DNA from: Thermoanaerobaculia bacterium
GTDB taxonomy: Bacteria; Acidobacteriota; Thermoanaerobaculia; Multivoradales; JAHEKO01
NCBI GenBank assembly: GCA_029287645.1
Contig: JARFQS010000046.1
Location: 1 to 7,735 of the forward strand
Direction: 5' to 3'
Length of the DNA: 7,735 bases
The notes under the pieces were generated by a model. The model made no database searches, was not told the origin of the DNA, and saw only the letters and a program-made list of their open reading frames with translations. Position 1 is the stretch's first letter; every line of letters begins with the position of its first letter. Position numbers and translations under genes: made by a program. Positions 1-5,628 of this stretch are shown here, piece by piece.

Positions 1-338
1 AGGTTCCCGACGGCGCCTCCCATGATCAGGGCCAGCGCTGTCAACAGCAAACGATCTTCGGACGGCGTCCTGGCGAAGACGTAGCCGACCAGGGTGAGTG
101 CCGCGATGCCGAGCAGGGCCAACACGAGCCAGCCCCAGCTACTGCCGTGGGCAGCGAACATTCCGAAGGCCACACCGGTGTTCTCGACGTAGATGAAATT
201 CAACAGGCCCGGCACCACGACGAAGGGCCCCTGGTCCGCGAGGCGGCTCTCTACGAGCCACTTGGTCCACTGATCCAGCACGATGACCGCGAGGCTGATC
301 AGGAGGTACCTGGCCTTGAGACTCGAGATTGGAGTCAT
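1..338 (-). CDS. lspA: Lipoprotein signal peptidase (signal peptidase II), 3' end cut by window edge
   Basis: LspA is the inner-membrane aspartyl protease that removes the signal peptide from prolipoproteins after the lipobox cysteine has been diacylated. About 112 residues are visible. They begin MTPISSLKARYLLISL, followed by the family signature DQWTK at the end of the first membrane helix (residues ~22-26), then NFIYVENTGVAFGMF (~47-61), a second hydrophobic helix (~68-85), and GGAVGN right at the edge. In the family this last motif immediately precedes the first catalytic aspartate, so both catalytic Asp residues lie outside the window and cannot be checked. The ATG at 338 overlaps the acpS stop in an ATGA, implying translational coupling. 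In many bacteria lspA sits beside ileS; here its neighbour is acpS. The identification is very secure; only completeness is unknown. Confidence 0.95.
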   Translation of the reverse strand, partial: MTPISSLKARYLLISLAVIVLDQWTKWLVESRLADQGPFVVVPGLLNFIYVENTGVAFGMFAAHGSSWGWLVLALLGIAALTLVGYVFARTPSEDRLLLTALALIMGGAVGN

Positions 339-724
339 CCGGGATCCTTCTCGGCAATGGCCACGGCCGCGGCATAGGCCCCGTCATGGGTGATGGAGAT
401 GTGAACCTGGGCGATACCGAGCTCCTCTGCGTGCATTGCGGCCTTGCCATGCAGGCGGACCGCCGGGGCTCCTTGCGCTTGCTTGACAACTTCGACCTGA
501 GAGAAGCCCAGACCAGCGGCCCATCCGGTGCCCAGCGCCTTGAGAACGGCCTCCTTGGCTGCAAAGAGTCCGGCCAGGTGCTGCGGGAGGGCGCTGTCTC
601 CTCGCGGCTCGACTTCACCGGGGCGGCAGATTCTCCGCACGAGCCTGTCCCCGTGGAGTGTGTAGATCCTCTCCATGCGGGCGATCTCGACCATGTCGAG
701 GCCAATTCCGGAGATTCCGTTCAT
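335..724 (-). CDS. acpS: Holo-[acyl-carrier-protein] synthase
   Basis: AcpS transfers 4'-phosphopantetheine from coenzyme A to a serine of apo-ACP, making the active carrier for fatty-acid and lipid synthesis in the cytoplasm. The 129 residues match the usual length of this small family (about 120-130). Seen in the sequence: the N-terminal GIGLDMVEI with metal-binding D10, the central FAAKEAVLKALGTG (54-67) with E58, and the C-terminal HISITHDGAYAAAVA (108-122). These are the three conserved AcpS segments. The ATG at 724 lies five residues before the GIGLD motif, as is typical, though its Shine-Dalgarno is weak. It is 93 bases downstream of a small membrane protein gene on the same strand and overlaps lspA by four bases. 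AcpS is often beside pdxJ in other bacteria; that gene is not seen here. Confidence 0.96.
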   Translation of the reverse strand: MNGISGIGLDMVEIARMERIYTLHGDRLVRRICRPGEVEPRGDSALPQHLAGLFAAKEAVLKALGTGWAAGLGFSQVEVVKQAQGAPAVRLHGKAAMHAEELGIAQVHISITHDGAYAAAVAIAEKDPG

Positions 725-817
725 CGTTGGCAGCTCATCGGGGTATTGAAATCCAATCGGACGGTTCGTCCTGCGGAGGAGATTCTAACTCCAACAACGG
801 TTCGAGCTCACTGGAGA

Positions 818-1072
818 TCAGGACGACTGCCGAGATCTCCTCTTCAAGGCCATCAGGTCCAGATCGTGAGCTGCCCAGACGAGGTGGACGACACCGAAGC
901 CACTGAGAAGTCCGCGTACTACCGGCTTCAACAGGTACTCCTGGAGCTGTGGGTCCGGGACGTGGAGGATCAGGCGTTCCCAACCTCCCCCCCACGGCAA
1001 GAGCAGCAGGATTGCCCCCGCCTCGATGCAGTAGAGGATGAACAGGATTCGTCCTAGAGAATCGAGCCGCAT
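818..1072 (-). CDS. Small membrane protein of unknown function (84 aa)
   Basis: I do not recognise a family. The 84 residues show two hydrophobic segments, about 8-26 (ILFILYCIEAGAILLLLPW) and about 52-68 (VRGLLSGFGVVHLVWAA), joined by a polar loop with WERLILHVPDPQLQEYLLKP. The C-terminal tail KRRSRQSS is basic. By the positive-inside rule that tail would face the cytoplasm, giving both ends inside and the loop in the periplasm. Codon third positions are mostly G or C, as in the neighbouring genes, which supports real coding. The reading frame is closed upstream by the stop of the FecR-domain gene, and 1072 is the only standard start that keeps both helices; its Shine-Dalgarno is weak. It lies 42 bases after the FecR-domain gene, so it may share that transcript. 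Function cannot be assigned. Confidence 0.72.
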   Translation of the reverse strand: MRLDSLGRILFILYCIEAGAILLLLPWGGGWERLILHVPDPQLQEYLLKPVVRGLLSGFGVVHLVWAAHDLDLMALKRRSRQSS

Positions 1073-1114
1073 GTGCCGCCCGATTCTATTCGACGCCGGT
1101 CTCGATTCCTCGAG

Positions 1115-3337
1115 TCACTTGGGAGGAGGAGAGGAACTGCCGCGAGACACGGCCGAGGAGCGGGCACCGCCGTTGCTCGAGGACCGGCCACCCGAGCGAG
1201 TCGAGCCGGTACTTCTGCGAGCCGAAGAGCCCGCCGAGGCACTGCTCGAGCTTGATGGCGCGCTTCGAGACCGTATGCCGGATCGCTGCGGGCCGCTGTA
1301 CCCCGGACTGCTCCCAGACCCTCCATACGATCTCCTGGTCGTGGAGAACCGCGATCTCGTGCTCTGGGAGCTCGAAGAACCGTACCCCGGGCTACTGCCA
1401 AACCCACCGAAGTACCTTCGGGAGGTAGGACGCTCGGTCCAGGACCTCTGGGTCTGGGTCTGGGTCTGGCCGTAGCCCGGACTGGATCCCAGACCGCCAC
1501 CGGTGGCTCGGTGTGTCGGACGGACCAACGTGGTCGTTTCCTTGCGGCTGCGTTCCCGATAGGTTCGAACACCATCCCACACCCTGCGAGAGGTCGTTTG
1601 GCTCCCGGCGGAAGGCGTCGAGCCCAGGGTCCGACGATTTCGCCAGTCGGCAGCGCCTGGATTCTCTGCAGGGGAGGGTGCTCTCATCGAGCCAATCGCG
1701 GTGCTGGAACCGCCTGATTTCGTCAACGGGTCGGCCGTCTGCGCTGACCTGGAAAGAGCGGCCGAGGTTTTGGAAGCTGAGGCTCCGAGGCTCCGTTGCG
1801 CGGTACCCGCTCTAGAGTCGCGGTCGAACGAAGAGCGAGAGTTGGATTGGATGGCGGTCATCGACACATCGCGCGAGCCCGAGTGAGAGGTCAGAGACGA
1901 GCCGCCCCGCAGGCGCGGCATGACGGCCTGTTCCACCTGCGGCGACAGTCGACGCGTGCGAGCCACCCAGGGCGTGACATCGGGTAGCTCTCCGGCCCCT
2001 CGCTGGCCGCGGGCGTCTACCCGTGATGCCGTGAGGGCGTTCATTGCGGCCCTGGGCTGGTTCCAGAGATCGGGAGTGAGGGGCCGGGTGTCGGTAGCGA
2101 TCACCCCGCGTGGAACTTCCTGAAAAGCTCCCATATTGCTGAGCTGGGCGCCAGTGTGGTGGTACCGGTCGTAGTGGACCGCGTGGGGTCCCCGATGGCG
2201 ACCGAAGTGACGGTGCTTGCAGAAGTTCCAGTGCGCCCAAGGGTGTGGTCTACCGCCAGCCCATCCAAAAACTCCGTGACGGTAGCCGAAGCCCCAGCTG
2301 GAGCGATAGCTAGGCCAGTAGTAGTGGGTGTAATACGGACGCGGCACCCATCCGACATAGGTCGGACCCCAGTACCAGAAGACGGAAGCGGGCGAGTACA
2401 CCGGTCCTGGATACCAGACCCAGCCCCAGCCAGGGGCGAGATCCCATCCGCCGTAATGATAGGTGACCCAGCCCCAGGGCTCTGTCGACACCCAGGTCAG
2501 GCCGCTGGGTGAGTGAACCCACCAGCCGGCGTGATAGGGGCGCCATCCCGCCGCCACGTAGGGACGCCATGCGGATCGCCCGCCCACGCTCACCCAGTGA
2601 CCACTCCTGGCGAGAGGCGCGGCAGCATAGGCGAGAGACGGATCGACGTACTGCGAGTCAGCGGAACTGACCTGGGCGAGCAGATCGTCCCCCCACCGCT
2701 CGAGCTCGTCGCGTACTCCGGCTCTCTCGACTCTTACAACCGGTGAAGTCGACCCTTCGATGGTTGTCTGCTCCCCAGATCTCATGATCGAGGACCCGTG
2801 CTCGGTCATCACCTCCGCGAAGCCCTCTCGAACGACGACCTCGCTCCAGTCGGTCCCATTGGTACGGATGCGGTAGGTACCCTTCTTCTGGAGATAGACC
2901 GAGGCATTCAGCGTGTCGACCCGAAATGCCTCGGAGTTGGAGGTGTCACTGGGCAGTACCAGCTGGACCTCGCCCCTCAGGAGCCGAAGGACACTCAGCT
3001 GATCCTCGGAGTCAGCGGACAGCGCGAGTTGTTGTAGGGAAAGCTCGGAATCACCGTCTAGGCGCAGGTAGGTGCCGTCCGGGAGTAGGGTTTCGACACG
3101 GCTGCCGTAGGGAACGCGAATCTCGTCGCCCACCATGAGAGGGTAGTTGGAGACCAACTCGACGAGTGTATTGCTGCTCGCCTGCATCAGGTCGGCGCGA
3201 CCCTCGATGACACGGACGAAGCCGTAGGAAGTCTGGTCTTGCGCCGACCACGAGGCTGCTGGGAGGATCAGGACGGCGAGAACCAGACCGAACAGGCCCG
3301 AGAGCGGAATCGATGGGCGATGCGGGCGTGTCGTCAT
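1115..3337 (-). CDS. Secreted FecR-domain protein with aromatic-rich DUF6600-like region and repeat-bearing Ser/Arg tail
   Basis: A 740-residue exported protein. Residues 1-32 form a signal peptide: a basic MTTRPHRPS start, a hydrophobic core, and a probable cut after SWSA. Residues ~38-195 look like a FecR domain, a beta-rich periplasmic fold, with VIEGRADLMQ, VGDEIRVPYGSRVETLLPDG, LRGEVQLVLP and a final GEQTTI. Residues ~245-400 are very rich in Trp, Tyr and Gly (WRPYVAAGWRPYHAGWWV, STEPWGWVTYHYGGW, YVGWVPRPYY) and match what I know of DUF6600, which often follows FecR in Acidobacteriota and Proteobacteria. From ~480 the chain is low-complexity Ser/Arg/Gly/Thr with three GGxGSSPGY repeats, ending SSSPPPK. 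An upstream ATG at 3457 is in frame, but 3337 is preferred: it starts a clean signal peptide and has a strong AGAGGAGG site five bases before it. Unlike classical FecR it has no TonB or sigma-factor neighbour here, so iron signalling should not be assumed. Likely a periplasmic or surface structural protein; the role is unknown. Confidence 0.88.
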   Translation of the reverse strand: MTTRPHRPSIPLSGLFGLVLAVLILPAASWSAQDQTSYGFVRVIEGRADLMQASSNTLVELVSNYPLMVGDEIRVPYGSRVETLLPDGTYLRLDGDSELSLQQLALSADSEDQLSVLRLLRGEVQLVLPSDTSNSEAFRVDTLNASVYLQKKGTYRIRTNGTDWSEVVVREGFAEVMTEHGSSIMRSGEQTTIEGSTSPVVRVERAGVRDELERWGDDLLAQVSSADSQYVDPSLAYAAAPLARSGHWVSVGGRSAWRPYVAAGWRPYHAGWWVHSPSGLTWVSTEPWGWVTYHYGGWDLAPGWGWVWYPGPVYSPASVFWYWGPTYVGWVPRPYYTHYYWPSYRSSWGFGYRHGVFGWAGGRPHPWAHWNFCKHRHFGRHRGPHAVHYDRYHHTGAQLSNMGAFQEVPRGVIATDTRPLTPDLWNQPRAAMNALTASRVDARGQRGAGELPDVTPWVARTRRLSPQVEQAVMPRLRGGSSLTSHSGSRDVSMTAIQSNSRSSFDRDSRAGTAQRSLGASASKTSAALSRSAQTADPLTKSGGSSTAIGSMRAPSPAENPGAADWRNRRTLGSTPSAGSQTTSRRVWDGVRTYRERSRKETTTLVRPTHRATGGGLGSSPGYGQTQTQTQRSWTERPTSRRYFGGFGSSPGYGSSSSQSTRSRFSTTRRSYGGSGSSPGYSGPQRSGIRSRSAPSSSSSASAGSSARRSTGSTRSGGRSSSNGGARSSAVSRGSSSPPPK
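1270..1504 (-). repeat. Three tandem imperfect 84-90 base coding repeats in the tail of the FecR-domain gene
   Basis: Within residues ~612-690 of the FecR-domain protein the motif GGxGSSPGY occurs three times, at 614-622, 644-652 and 672-680, spaced 30 and 28 residues. On the plus strand the matching DNA begins GTACCCCGG or GTAGCCCGG at 1298, 1382 and 1472, i.e. steps of 84 and 90 bases. The first copy in protein order is followed by a QTQTQTQ stretch, encoded by a short CAGACC hexamer repeat near 1447-1469. The copies differ at many codons, so the duplication is not recent. Such tails are prone to slippage and length change. Confidence 0.75.
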
Positions 3338-3342
3338 GGTGG

Positions 3343-3350
3343 CCTCCTCT
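3343..3350 (-). promoter_or_regulatory. Strong ribosome binding site of the FecR-domain gene
   Basis: On the minus strand the bases read AGAGGAGG, followed by five bases (CCACC) and the ATG at 3337. This is close to a perfect Shine-Dalgarno at ideal distance. It decides the start in favour of 3337 over the in-frame ATG 120 bases upstream at 3457, which has no comparable site and would bury the signal peptide. Confidence 0.8.
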
Positions 3351-3488
3351 AGATTCCCAATTTCTCCATCGCAAGACAAGTACAGCAAGAAATGGACCAT
3401 CGACCGCAGTGGAGAGCATCTGAGGTGAAGGTCGGGCGCGAAGATGTCGCTGGCCATTGGTTTCTCAGGCCCTTGGCTGGTTGAGATT

Positions 3489-3521
3489 CCCTCCGGCCGA
3501 GGAGGGCGACTCCGCTATAAT
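3489..3521 (+). promoter_or_regulatory. Candidate promoter of the TPR-CNB/def/cysS operon, with inverted repeat at the -35 position
   Basis: TATAAT at 3516-3521 is a perfect sigma-70 -10 hexamer, and 3528 would be a reasonable transcription start, about 110 bases before the first gene. No hexamer resembling TTGACA lies 16-18 bases upstream. Instead there is CCCTCC-GGCCGA-GGAGGG at 3489-3506, a perfect 6-bp inverted repeat. A weak TTGAGA at 3481 is too far away (29 bases). The repeat might be an activator or repressor site; this is inference. Confidence 0.4.
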
Positions 3522-3573
3522 CAGTCGCTGGCTTGCCGCCGATTGTGGCTTTTCTCTGGCGGCACTGTCACCT

Positions 3574-3583
3574 TGTGTACACA
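3574..3583. promoter_or_regulatory. 10-bp palindrome, possible operator in the 5' leader
   Basis: TGTGTACACA is its own reverse complement and lies about 55 bases downstream of the TATAAT box and 56 bases before the GTG start of the TPR-CNB gene. A dimeric repressor could bind here and block elongation or a second promoter. It is not a CRP/FNR-type site, since the two half sites have no spacer. A 10-bp palindrome may also occur by chance. Confidence 0.25.
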
Positions 3584-3639
3584 CGAGCATGATGCCGCAG
3601 CTCCTCTTCTAAGGTCCATTTTCGCGTCATAAACGAACC

Positions 3640-4518
3640 GTGTCTCTCAAGAAGTGGTTTGGCAGTCAAGCGGCCCGGGGCAAGCCGGAGGTCCTCGATG
3701 TCGACGACCTGATCACCCTTCAGCGCTACGAGGAGGCGGAGGCGGAGCTGCAGAGGTCCCTCAGCAAGAGCCCGTACGATCTCCGGTCCCGCCAGAAGCT
3801 GGCAGAGCTCTACAAGAAGACGGATCGTCTCGACGAGGCGGCGAAGGAGTACATGGAGATCGCGGACCGATACGCCAACGAAGGCTTCCATGACAAGGCC
3901 TTGGCGCTCCTGGCCCAGGTGTCCAAGCTGACGCCGGTTGCGGACAAGGTCTGGCCGAAGGTCGAGCGCCTTCGTCGAGCCAAGAAGCTGGAGCAGCATC
4001 GGCCCGCCATCATGGAGGCTCTGGTCGGCAGGCGTAGTGGAAGCCCGCAGAGCACGGCAGCATCGATTCAGTTCGACAAATTGTGGACGAGTCTCTCGCG
4101 AACCAGGCTGGTGGACAGGCTGGAGGCAGAGCAATTGACGCAGCTGTTCAGGGCCTTCAGATTCGAGACCGTTGAGGGGAAGGAAGAGATAGCTCGCCGA
4201 GGACAGACACTCGAGGCGATGTTCTTTCTGGCATCCGGCACGGTAGAGGTCGTGGTCACGCTTCCCGGCGGCAGCACGCCGGTGCTGCGCGCCTTGGAGC
4301 CCGGAGCGATGTTCGGGGAGCAGGCCCTCTTAGAGCACAAGCCCTGGGTGGCCACCTACCGCGCAGCTGAGAAATCCTTGGTGTTGAAGCTGGATCGCCA
4401 CGGACTGGAAACCGCACTCCACGGCAATCCCGATCCGCGCGGGCTTCTCCAAGCTCTCCGCGAGCAGCAGATGGATTCCCAGGTCGCTGAGGCCGTGGGA
4501 AAGGCTCTGGTGGAGTGA
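3640..4518 (+). CDS. TPR and cyclic-nucleotide-binding-fold protein
   Basis: A 292-residue soluble protein, probably cytoplasmic, with no signal peptide. After MSLKKWFGSQ, residues ~22-112 form helical TPR-like repeats (ALxxLxKxxP-type spacing: YEEAEAELQRSLSKSPYD, KLAELYKKTDRLDEAAKEYMEIADRY, KALALLAQVSKLTP). Residues ~146-265 form a cyclic-nucleotide-binding (CRP-like) beta roll: VEGKEEIARRGQTLEAMFFLASGTVEV, then LEPGAMFGEQALL, ending in VLKLDRHGLETAL. The phosphate-binding cassette keeps F225-G226-E227 and A229-L230-L231, but where family members have P-R-x-A-T this one reads P235-W236-V237-A238-T239, so the usual phosphate-holding arginine is absent. There is no DNA-binding helix-turn-helix, so it is not a transcription factor of the CRP type; a scaffold or regulatory partner is more likely. 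The GTG start is forced by an upstream in-frame stop at 3610-3612 and the lack of other starts; the Shine-Dalgarno is poor. It is first in the operon, two bases before def. Confidence 0.88.
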   Translation: MSLKKWFGSQAARGKPEVLDVDDLITLQRYEEAEAELQRSLSKSPYDLRSRQKLAELYKKTDRLDEAAKEYMEIADRYANEGFHDKALALLAQVSKLTPVADKVWPKVERLRRAKKLEQHRPAIMEALVGRRSGSPQSTAASIQFDKLWTSLSRTRLVDRLEAEQLTQLFRAFRFETVEGKEEIARRGQTLEAMFFLASGTVEVVVTLPGGSTPVLRALEPGAMFGEQALLEHKPWVATYRAAEKSLVLKLDRHGLETALHGNPDPRGLLQALREQQMDSQVAEAVGKALVE

Positions 4519-4520
4519 GG

Positions 4521-5039
4521 ATGGCCCTGCTACCCATCAAGATTCATCCCGATCCCGTGCTGAGGGTGAAGTGCGCGACGGTCGAGACCTTCGATGGAGA
4601 TTTGAAGCGTCTCGCTGAGGACAAGATCCAGACCATGAATGCCGCTCCCGGAGTAGGTTTGGCGGCCTGCCAGGTCGGTCATGAGATCCGGCTCGCCATC
4701 GTGGATCCGAGCGCCGGCGAGGACCCCACTGCGTTGCACGTGCTGGTGAACCCCGAGATCGTCGAGGATCGGGGCCGAGTCATCGACGACGAAGGATGTC
4801 TGTCGATCCCCGGGATTACGGAAAAGGTGGCTCGGCCCACCTACGTGAAGATCGAAGCCCAGAACCTCGAGGGCGAGACCTTTGTCCTCGAAGGTGAAGA
4901 ACTGATGGCGAGGGTCATCTGCCACGAAGTGGACCATCTCAACGGGGTCTTGTTCATCGACCGGCTGGCGGGCCTGCGCAAGGAACGGGTCAAGCGCAAG
5001 ATGAAGAGGATGGCGCGTGACCAGGAAGCGGTCGGATGA
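4521..5039 (+). CDS. def: Peptide deformylase
   Basis: Def is the cytoplasmic metalloenzyme that removes the formyl group from the N-terminal methionine of new proteins. The 172 residues carry all three signature motifs: GVGLAACQ (44-51), EGCLS (91-95, metal ligand C93) and HEVDH (135-139, two histidine ligands and catalytic E136), the last followed by NGVLFIDRL. The C-terminus is short and basic (KERVKRKMKRMARDQ), and the enzyme should be active. The ATG at 4521 is preferred because MALLPIKIHPDPVLR matches the usual beginning and GGAG lies at 4512-4515, five bases before it. A GTG at 4515 overlapping the previous stop would add only two residues. Its stop overlaps the next start in ATGA. In many bacteria def sits beside fmt; that gene is not seen here. 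Confidence 0.97.
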   Translation: MALLPIKIHPDPVLRVKCATVETFDGDLKRLAEDKIQTMNAAPGVGLAACQVGHEIRLAIVDPSAGEDPTALHVLVNPEIVEDRGRVIDDEGCLSIPGITEKVARPTYVKIEAQNLEGETFVLEGEELMARVICHEVDHLNGVLFIDRLAGLRKERVKRKMKRMARDQEAVG

Positions 5040-5614
5040 GACTCGCGTCGCGAGCGGTTCCGTGGGTCGCCCTGGCGGTGGTCGCGATCTTCTTCGGCTC
5101 CTTCGGTTGCGGTGGGGGTGGCGGAGGTGGTGGAGGAGGTCCCACAGAGCCGCCACCGCCGTCCTCGGGTGTGCAGTTCACGGCGGATGCACCTGCGGGC
5201 GCCAACTCGGTCTATCTGGGGCAGGGCAGCAGCTCCGTGGCCAATCGCTTCAGGCTCGACGTCAAGGCTTCGCAAGTGAGCGATCTGTACGGGGTGAGCT
5301 TCAACCTCGAGTATCCAGAGGCCCGGCTGCGCTTCCTCCCGGGCAGCACGAGTGAGGGCAGCTTCCTGAGCTCGAACGGCTCGACAGACCTGATCGTCGA
5401 GGAAGATTCGCCGGGCCTGATCGTCGTCGGATTGAGTCTGTTGGGGGATGTCGAGGGCCGAGATGGCTCGGGGACTTTGCTATCCCTGGAGTTCGAGACC
5501 CTCAGCGCTGGATCCGGGCCCATCCAGATGAGACAACACGACGCGGTCAACTCCACGGGCGATGTGATGGACCAGGTCGAGTGGATCGGCGGCACGGTCA
5601 ACGTCTCGGGCTAG
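5036..5614 (+). CDS. Cohesin-domain-like lipoprotein
   Basis: A 192-residue predicted lipoprotein. Residues 1-24 are a type II signal peptide (basic MRLASR, hydrophobic WVALAVVAIFF) ending GSFG before C25, a usable lipobox; LspA, encoded in this same window, is the enzyme that would cleave it. After C25 come ten glycines (26-35) and PTEPPPPSSG, a flexible tether. Residues ~55-190 resemble a cohesin-type beta sandwich: RFRLDVKASQVSDLYGVSFNLEYPEARLRFLPGS, then GLIVVGLSLLG, then GTLLSLEFETLS, which is the usual pattern of the family. Cohesins bind dockerins in cellulosomes, but stand-alone cohesin-like domains occur in many non-cellulolytic bacteria with unknown partners. The start at 5036 overlaps the def stop in ATGA, so translation is probably coupled; cysS follows 14 bases later. 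It lies at the cell envelope; the ligand is unknown. The domain call is from pattern recall and could be another beta-sandwich. Confidence 0.82.
   Translation: MRLASRAVPWVALAVVAIFFGSFGCGGGGGGGGGGPTEPPPPSSGVQFTADAPAGANSVYLGQGSSSVANRFRLDVKASQVSDLYGVSFNLEYPEARLRFLPGSTSEGSFLSSNGSTDLIVEEDSPGLIVVGLSLLGDVEGRDGSGTLLSLEFETLSAGSGPIQMRQHDAVNSTGDVMDQVEWIGGTVNVSG
5111..5140 (+). repeat. Ten consecutive glycine codons (GGN tract) after the lipobox
   Basis: Thirty bases of GGN triplets encode ten glycines directly after the acylated cysteine of the cohesin-like lipoprotein. The codons vary (GGT, GGG, GGC, GGA), so replication slippage is slowed but still possible. The run holds several GG and GGGGG blocks and could form a G-quadruplex in the coding strand or mRNA. 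Confidence 0.85.
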
Positions 5615-5628
5615 GCAGCGGAGTTCGT

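Larger units (their letters stand above)
3338..3639. other. Divergent intergenic control region between the two gene groups
   Basis: About 302 bases separate the oppositely directed FecR-domain and TPR-CNB genes, so both transcripts probably start here. Visible elements are a TATAAT box at 3516-3521 (plus strand), a perfect 6-bp inverted repeat CCCTCC/GGAGGG at 3489-3506 where its -35 would fall, and a 10-bp palindrome TGTGTACACA at 3574-3583. For the minus strand only the ribosome binding site is clear; I could not find a convincing -35/-10 pair. Short open frames here (for example plus-strand 3444-3632) resemble no protein and run over the promoter elements, so they are not called. Confidence 0.6.

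Noticed and set aside
139..705. Minus-strand 188-codon frame overlapping acpS and lspA
   Set aside because: It covers both recognised genes in another frame and its translation is Arg/Pro/Ser-rich without motifs, typical of a GC-rich shadow.
761..804. Direct repeat ACGGTTCG at 761 and 797 in the gap before acpS
   Set aside because: Eight bases twice at 36-base spacing can arise by chance, and no promoter lies nearby.
329..1057. Plus-strand open frame of 242 codons opposite acpS and the small membrane protein
   Set aside because: It is antisense to acpS, which has all family motifs. Its own translation shows no domain pattern and it is open only because of high GC.
1073..1114. Possible terminator after the FecR-domain gene
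   Set aside because: Only a four-pair CTCG/CGAG hairpin without a T tract is present, so transcription probably continues into the small membrane protein gene.
1054..1575. Minus-strand 173-codon frame and the plus-strand 145-codon frame 1038-1475
   Set aside because: Both lie over the low-complexity tail of the FecR-domain gene; their Arg/Pro- or Leu/Glu-rich translations follow from the repeats of that gene.
3444..3632. Plus-strand 62-codon frame in the divergent intergenic region
   Set aside because: It runs through the TATAAT box, the inverted repeat and the palindrome, has no ribosome binding site, and resembles no protein.
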